A DNA stretch of 64,000 bases from Muraenolepis orangiensis (lineage: Eukaryota > Chordata > Actinopteri > Gadiformes > Muraenolepididae), in the NCBI GenBank assembly GCA_027704905.1, contig CM051007.1:27984395-28048394 (forward strand), in the 5' to 3' direction. Every line of letters starts with the position of its first letter. The stretch's first letter is position 1. The notes below the pieces were generated by a model, which worked only from the letters and a program-made list of their open reading frames with translations, was not told where the DNA came from and made no database searches. Below, piece after piece: positions 48,473 through 59,300 of this stretch. Made by a program: the position numbers and the translations under genes.

Positions 48473-50239
48473 ATGACGATCCGTACCCTACTGATCTCCG
48501 TCTACGCCGCCACCCTCCTGATGGGTGTGCCCGCCAACTGCCTGGCGCTCTTCACCTTCTGCCGCAAGATCCGCCGCAAACCCACGGCGGTCGACGTGCT
48601 CCTCCTCAACCTCACCGTCTCCGACCTCCTCTTCCTCGCCTTCCTGCCCTTCAAGATGAAGGAGGCCCTGGACCACATGACCTGGAGGCTGCCCAACTTC
48701 CTGTGTCCGCTCACCAACTTCCTGTTCTACACCACCATCTACAACAGCACGCTGCTGCTGACGGCGGTCAGCGTGGAGCGCTACCTGGGCGTGGCGTTCC
48801 CCATCCGCTACTCGCAGTGCCGCCGGACGCGCTACGCCGTGGTGGCCGGCGCCCTCTTCTGGGTGGTGTCGTCCCTCAACATCAGCTTCATCTACATCCT
48901 CCACTACTCCCACCTGTTCATCGCCGGCGACCAGGACCAATCCAAGGAGCGCCAGCCCAACGCCACCGCCCCGCCGCCCCCCCCGACCTGCTACCTGGAC
49001 TTCACCCAGTGGCAGCTGACAGTCCTGCTGCCCATGCGCCTGGAGCTCTTCCTGGTCCTCTTCTGCGCGCCCTTCTTCATCTGCTGCTTCTGCTACGTCA
49101 ACTTCATCCGCATCCTCCTGCGCCTGCCCAACATCAGCCGGCGGCGGCGGCTGCGCGGCGTGGGCCTGGCCATGGGCACCCTGCTGGTGTTCGCCGTGTG
49201 CTTCGGCCCCTACAACGCCTCCCACGTGGTGGGCTTCGTCCGCCTGGAGAACGAGAGCTGGAGGCAAGTGGCGCTGCTGTCCAGCACCTTCAACGCCTGC
49301 CTGGACCCCATCATATTCTACTTCTCCTCCACCGCCGTGCCCAGCATGCTCAGTCACTTCCTGCGGAACCTCGTGGCCAAGCTGCACCTCCTGGGCTGTG
49401 GAGGAGGTGGTGTAGGAGGAGGTGATGAAGGAGGAGATGGCGTAGGAGGAGATGGTGTAGGAGGAGGTGGTGAAGGAGGAGGTGGTGTAGGAGGAGGCAG
49501 CGTAGAAGGAGATGGTGTAGGAGGAGGGGGTGTAGGAGGAGATGGTGTAGGAGGAGGGGGTGTAGGAGGAGATGGCGTAGGAGGAGATGGTGTAGGAGGA
49601 GGCGGCGTAGGAGGAGATGGTGTAGGAGGAGGCGGTGTAGGAGAAGATGGTGTAGGAGGAGGCGGTGTAGGAGGAGATGGTGTAGGAGGAGGTGGTGTAG
49701 GAGAAGATGGTGTAGGAGGAGGGGGTGTAGGAGGAGATGGTGTAGGAGGAGGTGGTGTAGGAGAAGATGGTGTAGGAAGAGATGGTGTAAAAGGAGATGG
49801 TGTAGGAGGAGATGGTGTAGGAGGAGGTGGTGTAGGAGGAGATGGTGTAGGAGGAGGCGGTGTAGGAGGAGATGGTGTAGGAGGAGGTGGCGTAGGAGGA
49901 GATGGCGTAGGAGGAGATGGTGTAGGAGGAGATGGTGTAGGAGGAAGCGGCGTAGGAGGAAGCGGCGTAGGAGGAGATGGCGTAGGAGGAGATGGCGTAG
50001 GAGGAGATGGTGTAGGAGGAGATGGCGTAGGAGGAGATGGCGTAGGAGGAGATGGCGTAGGAGGAGATGGCGTAGGAGGAGATGGTGTAGGAGGAGATGG
50101 CGTAGGAGGAGATGGCGTAGGAGGAGATGGTGTAGGAGGAGATGGCGTAGGAGGAGATGGCGTAGGAGATGATGTAGGAGGAGATGGCGTAGGAGGAGGT
50201 GGTGTAGAGGAGAAGGTGGTGTGGGAGGAGATGGTGTAG
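48473..50239 (+). CDS. ffar3: Free fatty acid receptor 2/3-like GPCR with minisatellite-encoded C-terminal tail
   Basis: This is an intronless open frame of 588 codons. The first in-frame ATG is 48473 (MTIRTLLISVYAATLL); the longer GTG start at 48452 is not favoured. Seven TM segments occupy about residues 5-300. KPTAVDVLLLNLTVSDLLF with LPFKMKEAL closely resembles the RPVAVDVLLLNLTASDLL region of FFAR3, and VERYLGVAFPI carries ERY. Arg189 (LLPMRLE) and Arg264 (SWRQ) fit the ligand-carboxylate arginines, and CFGPYNASHVVGF and NACLDPIIFYFSS mark TM6-TM7. Known FFAR2/3 receptors sense short-chain fatty acids through Gi/Gq. From about residue 310 the frame enters a 15-bp tandem repeat encoding VGG(D/G)G for about 270 residues, then stops at 50237. 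Human FFAR3 is 346 aa, so the tail is abnormal and may be an expansion in the coding 3' end. Assignment to ffar3 rather than ffar2 is moderate. Confidence 0.83.
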   Translation: MTIRTLLISVYAATLLMGVPANCLALFTFCRKIRRKPTAVDVLLLNLTVSDLLFLAFLPFKMKEALDHMTWRLPNFLCPLTNFLFYTTIYNSTLLLTAVSVERYLGVAFPIRYSQCRRTRYAVVAGALFWVVSSLNISFIYILHYSHLFIAGDQDQSKERQPNATAPPPPPTCYLDFTQWQLTVLLPMRLELFLVLFCAPFFICCFCYVNFIRILLRLPNISRRRRLRGVGLAMGTLLVFAVCFGPYNASHVVGFVRLENESWRQVALLSSTFNACLDPIIFYFSSTAVPSMLSHFLRNLVAKLHLLGCGGGGVGGGDEGGDGVGGDGVGGGGEGGGGVGGGSVEGDGVGGGGVGGDGVGGGGVGGDGVGGDGVGGGGVGGDGVGGGGVGEDGVGGGGVGGDGVGGGGVGEDGVGGGGVGGDGVGGGGVGEDGVGRDGVKGDGVGGDGVGGGGVGGDGVGGGGVGGDGVGGGGVGGDGVGGDGVGGDGVGGSGVGGSGVGGDGVGGDGVGGDGVGGDGVGGDGVGGDGVGGDGVGGDGVGGDGVGGDGVGGDGVGGDGVGGDGVGDDVGGDGVGGGGVEEKVVWEEMV

Positions 50240-50440
50240 GAGGAGATGGCGTAGGAGGAGGTGGTGTAGAGGAGAAGGTGTAGGAGGAGATGGCGTAGGA
50301 GGAGGTGGTGTAGAGGAGAAGGTGGTGTGGGAGGAGATGGTGTAGGAGGAGATGGCGTAGGAGGAGGTGGTGTAGAGGAGAAGGTGGTGTGGGAGGAGAT
50401 GGTGTAGGAGGAGATGGTGTAGGAGGAGGCGTAGCTCAGA
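49402..50440 (+). repeat. 15-bp minisatellite in and beyond the ffar3-like coding end
   Basis: About 69 units of gtaggaggagatggt / gtaggaggaggtggt, roughly 56 of them inside the open frame. From about 50170 the array contains 40-50 bp higher-order units with gtagaggagaaggtggtgtg that break the frame and give the stop. It is also open on the - strand over 600 codons, which is a shadow. Confidence 0.95.
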
Positions 50441-53400
50441 CTCAACCACCCCGGGCTGAGACGTGTAAAGATCAAGATTCCCAGTAAAATGTTCAACTAT
50501 GTTTATCTACAGTATACCTCAATCTCTCTAAATATCATCACGTTTATGAGTTATGTCTAACTGGCTTTGATAAAGCCAAACTACTCTCACACCATTTAGT
50601 TTGCAGCTGGAGAAACCAGTTTCCTTTGTTTGGTTTTAATGTTTCAACATTGTTTAACCAGTGTCTAACTGGCCTACAACAATTAGGTGCTTTAGCAGGA
50701 ATCAACTGCCACTAAAGGACCGCCATTTTGATGGCGGCAGAGTTGGGAACAGGGATGCTAACTGAAAACAACCCAAAGCGTGTCGGCAATCAGATTGCGG
50801 ACATGAATGAAAGCATGAACTCTGCACTGTCAGGACTCATTGCGTTGTATATATAATGTGATATACTGTCATAATGTATAGTGTGTGCGTCTGTGGACAT
50901 TCAATAAACATGAGTTATGAACGTTATGTCAAAGTAAACAATGGACAGCAATAAAAAGCCAGCACATGGGATATTGAATTGTGAAATGCTGTTGCATATG
51001 TCCTTTTAGAATATGAAACTTGATGAAAGACTTGATATTGTCAGATATTTGGTCAAGATAACTAAGTATGTTGGGTGATTATTAATATTTTGCTAATCTG
51101 TCAGATCAATGTTATTAATCAAATAGTTTTAGATAGACCTAACCTTTAGCCAGGGCTGCCAACTTTTTAGAAAACCCTTGGTGTGAGACCACTGCTTGAA
51201 TTGGAATCAATCAAAGAGGTGCCACCGCTAATAATCTGGGGAAAACCGGCCCAATCTGCTAGTGAATGTCGAACAAACCAGGAAATGTTTGTGTTTTCAG
51301 ACGTCTCCCGCACAAATAGCGCGGGAGACGCGGGTCTCGCACGAAAAGGACCATTTGGCAAGAAGAGTTCGCAGCTCCGCTAAATAAGCGCTTAAAGTAA
51401 GTTGAAGATTGATTGATTTTTAATATGGCCGAGGAGACACGTCCATTCCAAACAAAATAGCAATAGCCGTCTCCGCTAGTGAGCATAAGGGTGGTTGTAC
51501 GGGTGTCTGAGATATAAAGCCATAGCGAGACCGCTGAGCTAACAACGGGCTAAACTAACTCACTAACTTAAACAGAGTATATATCCGTTGCTGTGCAAGC
51601 TGCAGGAGCCAGAGGAGGCCGTGCTGGTCCTCCAGAAGCCTGGGCTCCAGTAAGGGACTCCAGTGACTTGCCTGATAGAGGTACTGTACTGTCTCTTAAC
51701 CAGAACACATTGGACAGCACAGAGTTGGAACAGATTAGATCCACTTGGTGGCCCCAGAATAGACGTCATACGTGGTGTAGTGTCTTTCCTGGGGTACCCT
51801 GACTCGGCATGTGACACGATGATGGGAAATGGTGTGTGTTGACGTGCCTTTTGTGATGGCACGGCCCACGTTATTCACCATGTTTAATAAACGGTAGTAG
51901 CAATGTTCATGTTGTAGCCTACGACCTGCTCAGTTTGGTTCATGACATCATTCATCGATCTGCAAGTTCTCTCTCGTTTTAGTTTGACCTATGGTAGGCA
52001 AGGACCTAAAATAACATATTGTAGGAGAAAACAGTCGTGAAAGAAAACAGTGATCATGTTCTCGTTCTTCACTGGTTGTGTGAAAACAGTTAGTGCTCAA
52101 TTACTCAATTTAGTGGCTGTGAAAACCACAGGGCGGAGCTCATTACCATATTAGAGAATATATATAATAATATTATTCGGTGACCCTTTGGGCGGCGTTT
52201 GTCACGTTTAACGCGTCAAATGCGCGTGGCTTTCTGCACCATGTGGCTTTCCGTAAAACCACAGGTCGATCCGTTTTAAGGTTGCCATGTACCCATACAT
52301 AAAATGTAGGCCGGGTTCCTGGTTTTATGTCCAAACAATATTTTATTTCTTATATTTAAGTTTTAACGATCGGTTATCATATAATGTAATAAGGACTGTA
52401 CTTGACTCTCTTTCAATCACGTTAAGTTACCACTCAACATGTGGTTTAATGCTGCCAAAGTTAGCCCTCATTGATATCGACCGCTGCTAGAGCCAACGTT
52501 AGCTGTATGGGCAAATTTTGCTCCAATTGTGACATTGAAAGTTATATATATATATTTTTTTTTACGCAAACAAAATATTTGTGGTTTTTCTATGAACTTA
52601 AATCATCCCAGGGTAGCAACGTTTTCTGTGAGATTCTGTGTGTGTTTGAGAGATCTTCCTTAAACTGCATAAAGGGCTAATTCAGATATTCAGAATTAAC
52701 ACCACTTAGCAAGTATAAACTTTGAAGTTTTATTGTAGTATCAGAAATGATAATGCCAGTGGTTAGAAAATAGAGTTGTGGCCAGGCTCACTGCAGACAA
52801 GAGGTGGTTAGCTACATTGATCATTCACGTCGGATTTCCAGAAAGCCCACTTCCGCTGTGCTCATCGTAAGAGTCCTCCTCACCATCGGCAGCAATGGTT
52901 CCCAAACTTCCCCCGAAATTAATTTGTCCTCCCTAATGTAGGCCTAGGTCCTCGCTCTCTCTTCTTTCAAACCGCTACGCTATTAATGGTAACCCTCAAT
53001 GCGAGAGTTATTATTACTACAATGGAGATATACAAACTAGGATTTAATGCCCACATGCTAAAAGCCATTCATTCAATATCCTTAATCTTCTATACATTAC
53101 ACTGCACCTATTGCATTTCAACTATGTCATGTACTACGTCAGGAGGAAGACAGTACTACATTTGGGAACCACTGCCCCATCAGTGTTCGATCCCCGTTTA
53201 CCTGAGCTATTGGGTACGCACCCGCGGTCCAACTTGCATCATTTTAAGGCGCTCTGCAACTTCGGCGTTCAACCCACAGCCCCGCTCTGCCCAAGAGCGG
53301 CTTGCCAGGGTTTTTTATTTTTTTTTATTTTTTTAACCCCACCCAACTTAGCAGCCAGCCCCCGCCCACCGGTCCCTTCAACTTAGACCCAGTTATGAGA

Positions 53401-54225
53401 ATTCATAAACAAAAACAGACCAGCACCGTTGAAAATATGACCAAAATAAAAGACGGGAAATAACTTAAGTAAGCGAGAAGTCACCGGCGACGGGAGTCAC
53501 GAGCCACACAGACGCAGAAGGATGAGCGGGAGACGAGCGACGAAGAAGAAGAACCGGCGAAGGAGAAACTAGCTAAGGGGTCTATTGCATCACCTACTGG
53601 AGAATAAAGGTCCACAGCATCCCACTGCCTCATACCCCTCCTCCCCACACATCTCAAGACTAATAAATTAAAAAGGACAACAAACAAAAAAAAAGAAAAC
53701 AAAAAAAAGAAACAAAAGTTTTCATTCTCATCACACAGCAGTTTAACACACAGCAATTGTCGGAAGTAAATTAAAACTAAAAACGCGGAAGCATTTGAAA
53801 AAAAAATAAAAAAAGCAAACAGGGTAAGGCTGTACATGGTCCAGTCTTCGGGGTTCGCACCGAGCCGAAAAACGAACCGAGTGGGAAGAGTTTGGTGGAC
53901 GGGCCGGGGTGAAGACTTCCACAGAAGACCGGGTAACTGTCTCGGAAGATCTGCGCCTTCACACGCTCACGTCTGCCGGCTCCAGCCTCCTGCATGCGTG
54001 AGTGTGAGTGTATGAGTGAGTGACCACCGCTCTTTCCCCGTCCTCCCCCAGAGGGGTGGTGGTGGTTTTGCGCAGGTACCAACTTCCTGACTGTTGTCCT
54101 TCAGCAATCGTTCCCAACGTTGTGGATGTGTACGCATGTTGGAGGTGTGCGTGTGTGTGTTCCAGTTTGTCAGGGGTGGCGGTGGTGTGGCGGTGGGTGG
54201 GGGGGTCACTGGGTGGGTGGGGGGG
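50240..54225. other. Intergenic region and usf2 3' UTR
   Basis: The likely poly(A) signal of the ffar3-like gene is AATAAA at 50903-50908. The stretch 50500-53400 shows no supported gene. An exon-like orphan sits at 51600-51653. The stretch of about 53300-54225 is probably the 3' UTR of usf2 on the - strand, with A/T-rich runs at 53310-53336 and 53660-53720. Confidence 0.5.
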
Positions 54226-57200
54226 TCACTGGGGGGCGGGGTCTCCGATGAGCTCGATGCCGTGCTGCTGGAGCTGTGCCCGCAGTAGAGCGTTGTCGTT
54301 CTTCAGCTCGTCTATCTAGAAAACAAACAACATCAGCTCTTCTATCTAGAAAACAAATATCATCAGCTCTTCTATCTAGAAAACAAATAACATCAGCTCT
54401 TCTATCTAGAAAACAAATAACATCAGCTCTTCTATCTAGAAAAGCAATAACAACATCAGCTCTTCTATCTAGAAAACAAACATCATCAGCTCTTCTATCT
54501 AGAAAACAAATAACATCAGCTCTTCTATCTAGCAAAACACATAACATCAGCTCTTCTATCTAGAAAAGCAATAACAACATCAGCTCTTCTATCTAGAAAA
54601 CAAATAACATCAGCTCTTCTATCTAGAAAACAAATAACATCAGCTCTTCTATCTAGAAAAGCAATAACAACATCAGCTCTTCTATCTAGAAAACAACAAA
54701 TAACATCAGCTCTTATATTTAAAAAACAAATAACATCAGCTCTTCTATCTAGAAAACTACAACATCAGCTCTTCCATCTAGAAAACTACATCAGCTCTTC
54801 TATCTAGAAAACAATAACAACAACAGCTCTTCAAAACATCAGCAAACATACTATTTTTTGCTTCTATCAGATTTTAACTTCTATCAAGACAAACAAAAAC
54901 AGACCAAAAAACCCCAGTGTGAACGCCAGGCCATCTGGCCAGGCCTTACTTCACACCCCACAGGTGGAGCCGTTAACCCCACAGGTGGAGCCGTTAGAGA
55001 GCTACCTGTTGTCGGAGCAGCTCGTGCTCCACTTGGACGCGCTCCACCTCCTTGCAGCCCTCCTGCAGCCTCTGGTTGTTCTGCCGTAGCTCTCGGATGT
55101 AGTCGCAGGCCTTGGACAGGATGCCACCCTTACTCTGGCCGGAGAGAAAGTCAGTTAAAAATGGGCCCCCGGGTTCACCCCCTGGTGTGAAGTTCATTAG
55201 CCATTTTCAAAATCTAAACCCTGTAGTGATGTGTGGGAGTGGTCCCGCCCCCCAGATGCAAGATGGTTAGATACGCCTACCAGCCTACCCAGGGGACTGT
55301 ACCAAATGGTAGGCTGGAATAGGGGCCATTTCCCAGACGAGAGTTTGGGCGTGAAACCTACCGCTCCCGTTTTGCTGCTGTCTATGTTGCAGTCGGGGAT
55401 GATCTTTGACAGGGTGACGATCCAGTTGTTGATCTTGTCTCTTCTCCGTCGCTCAACTGTAAAACAGACAGGAATTAATAAAAGTCACAAATAAATAAAA
55501 ATAAAAAACACATACACACCAACATGGTGAAGTAGCTAGCTAAAGAAAGCTATTCAAATTTGACTAGCTCAATATTAGATTCACCATCAGTCACAGGCTC
55601 TTCGCGGCCACTATACAAGAACTCATCCTTTGTAATCATTACTGTTTTTGTATAAAATGTAGTATATTCGTTGTTCGTATTTTACCTTCGTTGTGCTGCG
55701 CTCGCCGCCTCTCGTCTCTGGGGGCCCGGGGCCCGTCCATCTTCCTGTCGAAACACAACAGGGAAGAAAAAAAATATTGAAATGACCAATTGGTTAAAAA
55801 GGTTTTCAACCTTCAAACTGATGTAAAATATATATTTAAAAAGGTATAAGTGTGTGTGCCAATCATCGACACAGTCACACTTTGAAGGACTGCAAAAAAG
55901 CACATGTATAGTACAGATTACGGTCAATACAAGATTACATTTCCGTTTACAAGGTTTAATAAGTCACACTTTTTATGAACATTCACGCCTGCCTTTGACA
56001 AATAACCTGCATAAACCCACAACTTCACACAAAATAAATGACTATCAGAAATCCCAAACAGAAAAATAACAAAATACCACAGAGATGACAGTGAAAATAC
56101 AGTTCTAATCACACCCAGTGGAGTGCCATGGGGGGGGGGGGGGTAGTCTCTTGAGCACACAAGAGGAGGAGGAGGAGATGAGGGAGGAGGAGGAATGGTT
56201 AAAGGGCTCCTCACCAGTTAGAACTGCCATGCTGCAACATCTCGCTCTCAGCCAGGTCTCTGAGGATGGCAGGTAAGTGGGAAACAATTTGGGTTGTTTT
56301 CATTTATCTCGTGAACAATGCCCTCTTTTGAACAGTGAATATTTGCCGATGGTCATTTACGTATGACGTGTTTTCTCCAACACACACACAGTCAATTACA
56401 AAACCAATTCCTGTCAAAATCAGAAGAGAATGTTGCAAGTACTTCCTCCAACCCAACCTGCAGTGATAAGAGGAAGGAGGCCTCAGTGTGTGCGTGTGTG
56501 TGTTATACTCACGCGCTGTAAGTGTGTGTTCGCGGGGCGATGGTGCGTGCCGTGCCGCCCTGCAGTACATCAGGGGGGCTCATCATCACGTAGAACTGAC
56601 CTGGAGGAGGAGAGGGGTGTAGTGCATCATTCAAGTTTCTACACGTATGATTTTTAGATACAATAACGATTATAACTTAATATTAATATCCCAAAAAAGA
56701 TGGCACTTAAACTGATTTCATTCAATTCTATATTTTCACACCCAGTTTGTTGGCCTTTCATGCACTAAATCGATGGTTGACCCTGCCCTCTCTCTCCCTC
56801 CCTCCCTCCCTCCCTCCCTCCTCACCTCCGGCCTGCGTTAGCGTGGGGTCCGAGGCCGCCTGCACGGACACAGCCGTAGCAGTCCCGTCGCCGACCGTGG
56901 TGGCGGGGAAGTACGCAAAGCGGGTCTCTCCGCCCACCGAGTCACCACCCGGGCTGCCGCCATTACTGAACGGGTTCTGGATGACAGCCTGGTCCGAAAC
57001 ACGGTCAATCAATCAATCAACGGTCCGACACCACATTTCTACCGATCACCATCACCACACGTACTAGACGTTTCTCTACAAAGTGACCAACGCATACAGA
57101 GCAAGAGTTTTCTTGTTCCTTATTTGTGCGTCTTATTGCTTTAGTATCTCACATTTATAGCACAACACAAACAATAACCAGAATTAGAAAAAAAACACAG

Positions 57201-58550
57201 AAGAGGCTTATTTCAAAATAGGACTCAAGTCAAACTCTTTCAGACTATAAAAAAACAACAACATTTGATGTTGGGGTCCCGGCACGGGACATGTATACTA
57301 ATCAGGCACAAAACTCCAGAAGCAAGGCCTCCCCCAAGATAAAGGAGGAACCTGGATGCATCCAAAGTGGACAGGTGTTGGGGGATTTTACACACCTGGG
57401 CCACCGCCTGCGGCCCGCCGGTGAAGGCCGCGGCGGACACCACGCTGACCGCGCCCGACGCGTCGGTGGCCGCCTCGATGTGGTCGTCCGTTACCTGGAC
57501 GACGCGATAGGTCACCTGGGGACGGGCAGAGTGGTCAGTACTGGAACCATCCATTACTATATTACTTTGTCGTTATTTCTGCTATATTTCTTTGACGTTA
57601 CACCGCGGTTGTGTCGGCATTAGTTTGTGTGTGTGTGTGTGTGTTTGTATACAAAATCTTCTTGGGGTATATTAAGCTCAAACAAACGCAGAAGAAAAAG
57701 CAGGTATAATCCAACTCCGGGTTCTTCTCGCCAGCCGGTCCGTGTGGTATTAGTCACTAGCACGGCATCCCGCCGTTTCCTGCCGTGGTCGGGCGACGGC
57801 ACCGTGACAAGAAGGCGGGTCTTGGAGACCAGGAGGAGGAGGAGGAGTCAGCCTACCTGCCCGCCGCTGTTCTCTGTGCGGAACTGGTACTGGACATTGT
57901 GGTCTCCGAACGTAGCCTGCTGGACACTAGCGATGGTTACTGCCGTTTGCTCTTCCGTCCCCAAAGTTTCCCCTGAAACCAAAAGAAATCCGTAAATACA
58001 ATAAGAAGTGAAGCGACAGTGTGGCCATTGTAAAGCGGTGTTTGTGTGTCGCAAGCATCCATCTTTTCCAAATGCTTGTTCAATTTGCACCGAATAAAAT
58101 TTTTATTATATATATTTTTGTCAATACATAAATGGTATTACCTTCCTGCAGCTGGATCTCTTCGGCTTCCTGTTTATCGTGACTGGGTTGGAGAGAACAC
58201 ATTAGCCAGTTAGTTTACATTGACCCCTTTCTCGGAAAGGTCCCGCCTGCATCAAGGACCATTCAAATGATGTAAGCCGCTTCCTTGGCGCGGAAAGGAA
58301 GGAAGGACGGACGGACACACATACACACACACACACGAAAAAAAAAGCCACGAATGATCAACTAAAAATGCATTTTATTACAAACTGCAGTTTGTTATTG
58401 TTGCAGTTCTATATGCACTGATCGATCCAAAGCGGATCACTTAAATCAGCAACGCCCATCTCCCAGAACCGTACTGGGGGCCAAGCGCCTAGTTAGTTAG
58501 TAGTATATGTATTTTTAGTACATATTAATATTAGTATACAGTTGGGTGAG

Positions 58551-58583
<33 letters not shown>

Positions 58584-58651
58584 GTTGTTTTGAGAAACTT
58601 CCCCCCCATTGCTTTGCTGCCATGCATGCATCTCCATAACAACACAACAGC

Positions 58652-58690
<39 letters not shown>

Positions 58691-59041
58691 AGTGTTTAAC
58701 AACATATACAAACACACCTCCACCATGTGCAACCTACCCACCAACCTGCACCACCATGCATACATACACATACATACATACAAGCTGGGCTACTGCTCCC
58801 ATTCATCGTTTTATTTGCGGTGAAATAATAAGTCCCCAGCACTGACTGGTAAGTGTCACCGTGTCATTCGACTCCTCCACATGTCATGTTATGTCATGTT
58901 ATGTTACACATGCATGTGTGTGAAGAAGGAGAATACACACTCGGTTGACTTTGCGGGAGGCTAGGCTAGGCCGGCTGGTTAGCCATAGCTACTAAAGTCT
59001 TACCTCGTCGAGCTGTCCAAACTCTGTTCGAGCATATCCAT
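54226..59041 (-). CDS. usf2: Upstream stimulatory factor 2 (bHLH-leucine zipper), 10 coding exons
   Basis: USF factors bind CACGTG E-boxes as dimers in the nucleus. Exons in transcript order are 59041-59004, 58182-58142, 57972-57857, 57515-57396, 56988-56826, 56600-56513, 55744-55686, 55456-55362, 55134-55006 and 54315-54226. They total 939 nt, giving 312 aa (human USF2 has 346), with all phases closing. The start gives MDMLEQSLDSSTSHDKQEAE, matching human MDMLDPGLDP and SHDKGPEAEE. Then follow GTEEQTAVTIASVQQ, QYQFRTENSGGQVTYRVVQV, AVIQNPFSNGGSPGG, and the USF-specific region GGQFYVMMSPPDVLQ. The basic region is RDERRRAQHNEVERRRRDK, with contact residues H206, E210 and R214 or R213. Helix-loop-helix is DKINNWIVTLSKIIPDC and SKGGILSKACDYIREL; the zipper spans the last two exons. 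FYVMM/QNNQR and SKTGASKGG favour usf2 over usf1. It is divergent from lmna. Confidence 0.96.
54316..54832 (-). repeat. Minisatellite built from the usf2 last-exon acceptor
   Basis: About 17 units of mostly 30-32 bp (catcagctcttctatctaga plus aaacaaataa on +) abut the 5' edge of the last usf2 exon. Read on the - strand, each unit is ttgttttctag then atagaagagctgatg. This copies the true junction ttgttttctag then ATAGACGAGCTGAAG at 54316-54315. Every unit is thus a potential decoy acceptor plus the first five codons of the exon. Confidence 0.93.
56215..56259 (-). other. Candidate 45-nt cassette exon in usf2
   Basis: On the - strand the segment is bounded by catcctcag and gtgagg. It is 45 nt long with no stop, and its phase (2 in, 2 out) fits between the flanking exons 56600-56513 and 55744-55686. 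Inclusion would insert DLAESEMLQHGSSNW just before the basic region (KMDGPRAPRDERRR). Human USF2 and USF1 as remembered have no residues at this point, so it would be optional or lineage-specific. Confidence 0.45.
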
Positions 59042-59300
59042 GAAGGTCGGTCGGCTGTGTGTGTGTGTGTTAAAAAACCGCGATATACAGGGGCATAGAT
59101 ATATGGAAGAGGGAGTAGATGGAAGTGCTGATCACGGGGACAAACACACGGGTCATGTGAGGGAGAGACGACGACGGGTCCAGGACACGTGAGACGTTCA
59201 CCACCGGGGCGACGGCCAGCTAGAACTAAAATGGAGACCGCTCGGTTCACTCGTCGTCGTCGTCTTCTTCTTCTTCCTTCCCCTCTCTCTCGCAACGACC
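59042..59300 (-). promoter_or_regulatory. usf2 5' UTR/promoter with E-box motifs
   Basis: A canonical CACGTG (59186-59191) and an M-box-like TCATGTGA (59153-59160) lie 110-150 bp upstream of the usf2 start codon, in a region with several CpGs. CACGTG is the USF recognition site, so autoregulation is possible. A short GT repeat lies at 59056-59069. Confidence 0.5.

Noticed and set aside
48488..50449. 653-codon open frame on the - strand
   Set aside because: It is the shadow of the ffar3-like gene and its 15-bp repeat. The composition is repetitive Ser/Tyr/Thr and His/Leu, and no family matches.
54316..54832. CRISPR-like array of 30-bp repeats
   Set aside because: No unique spacers. The genome is vertebrate and the units derive from the adjacent splice junction.
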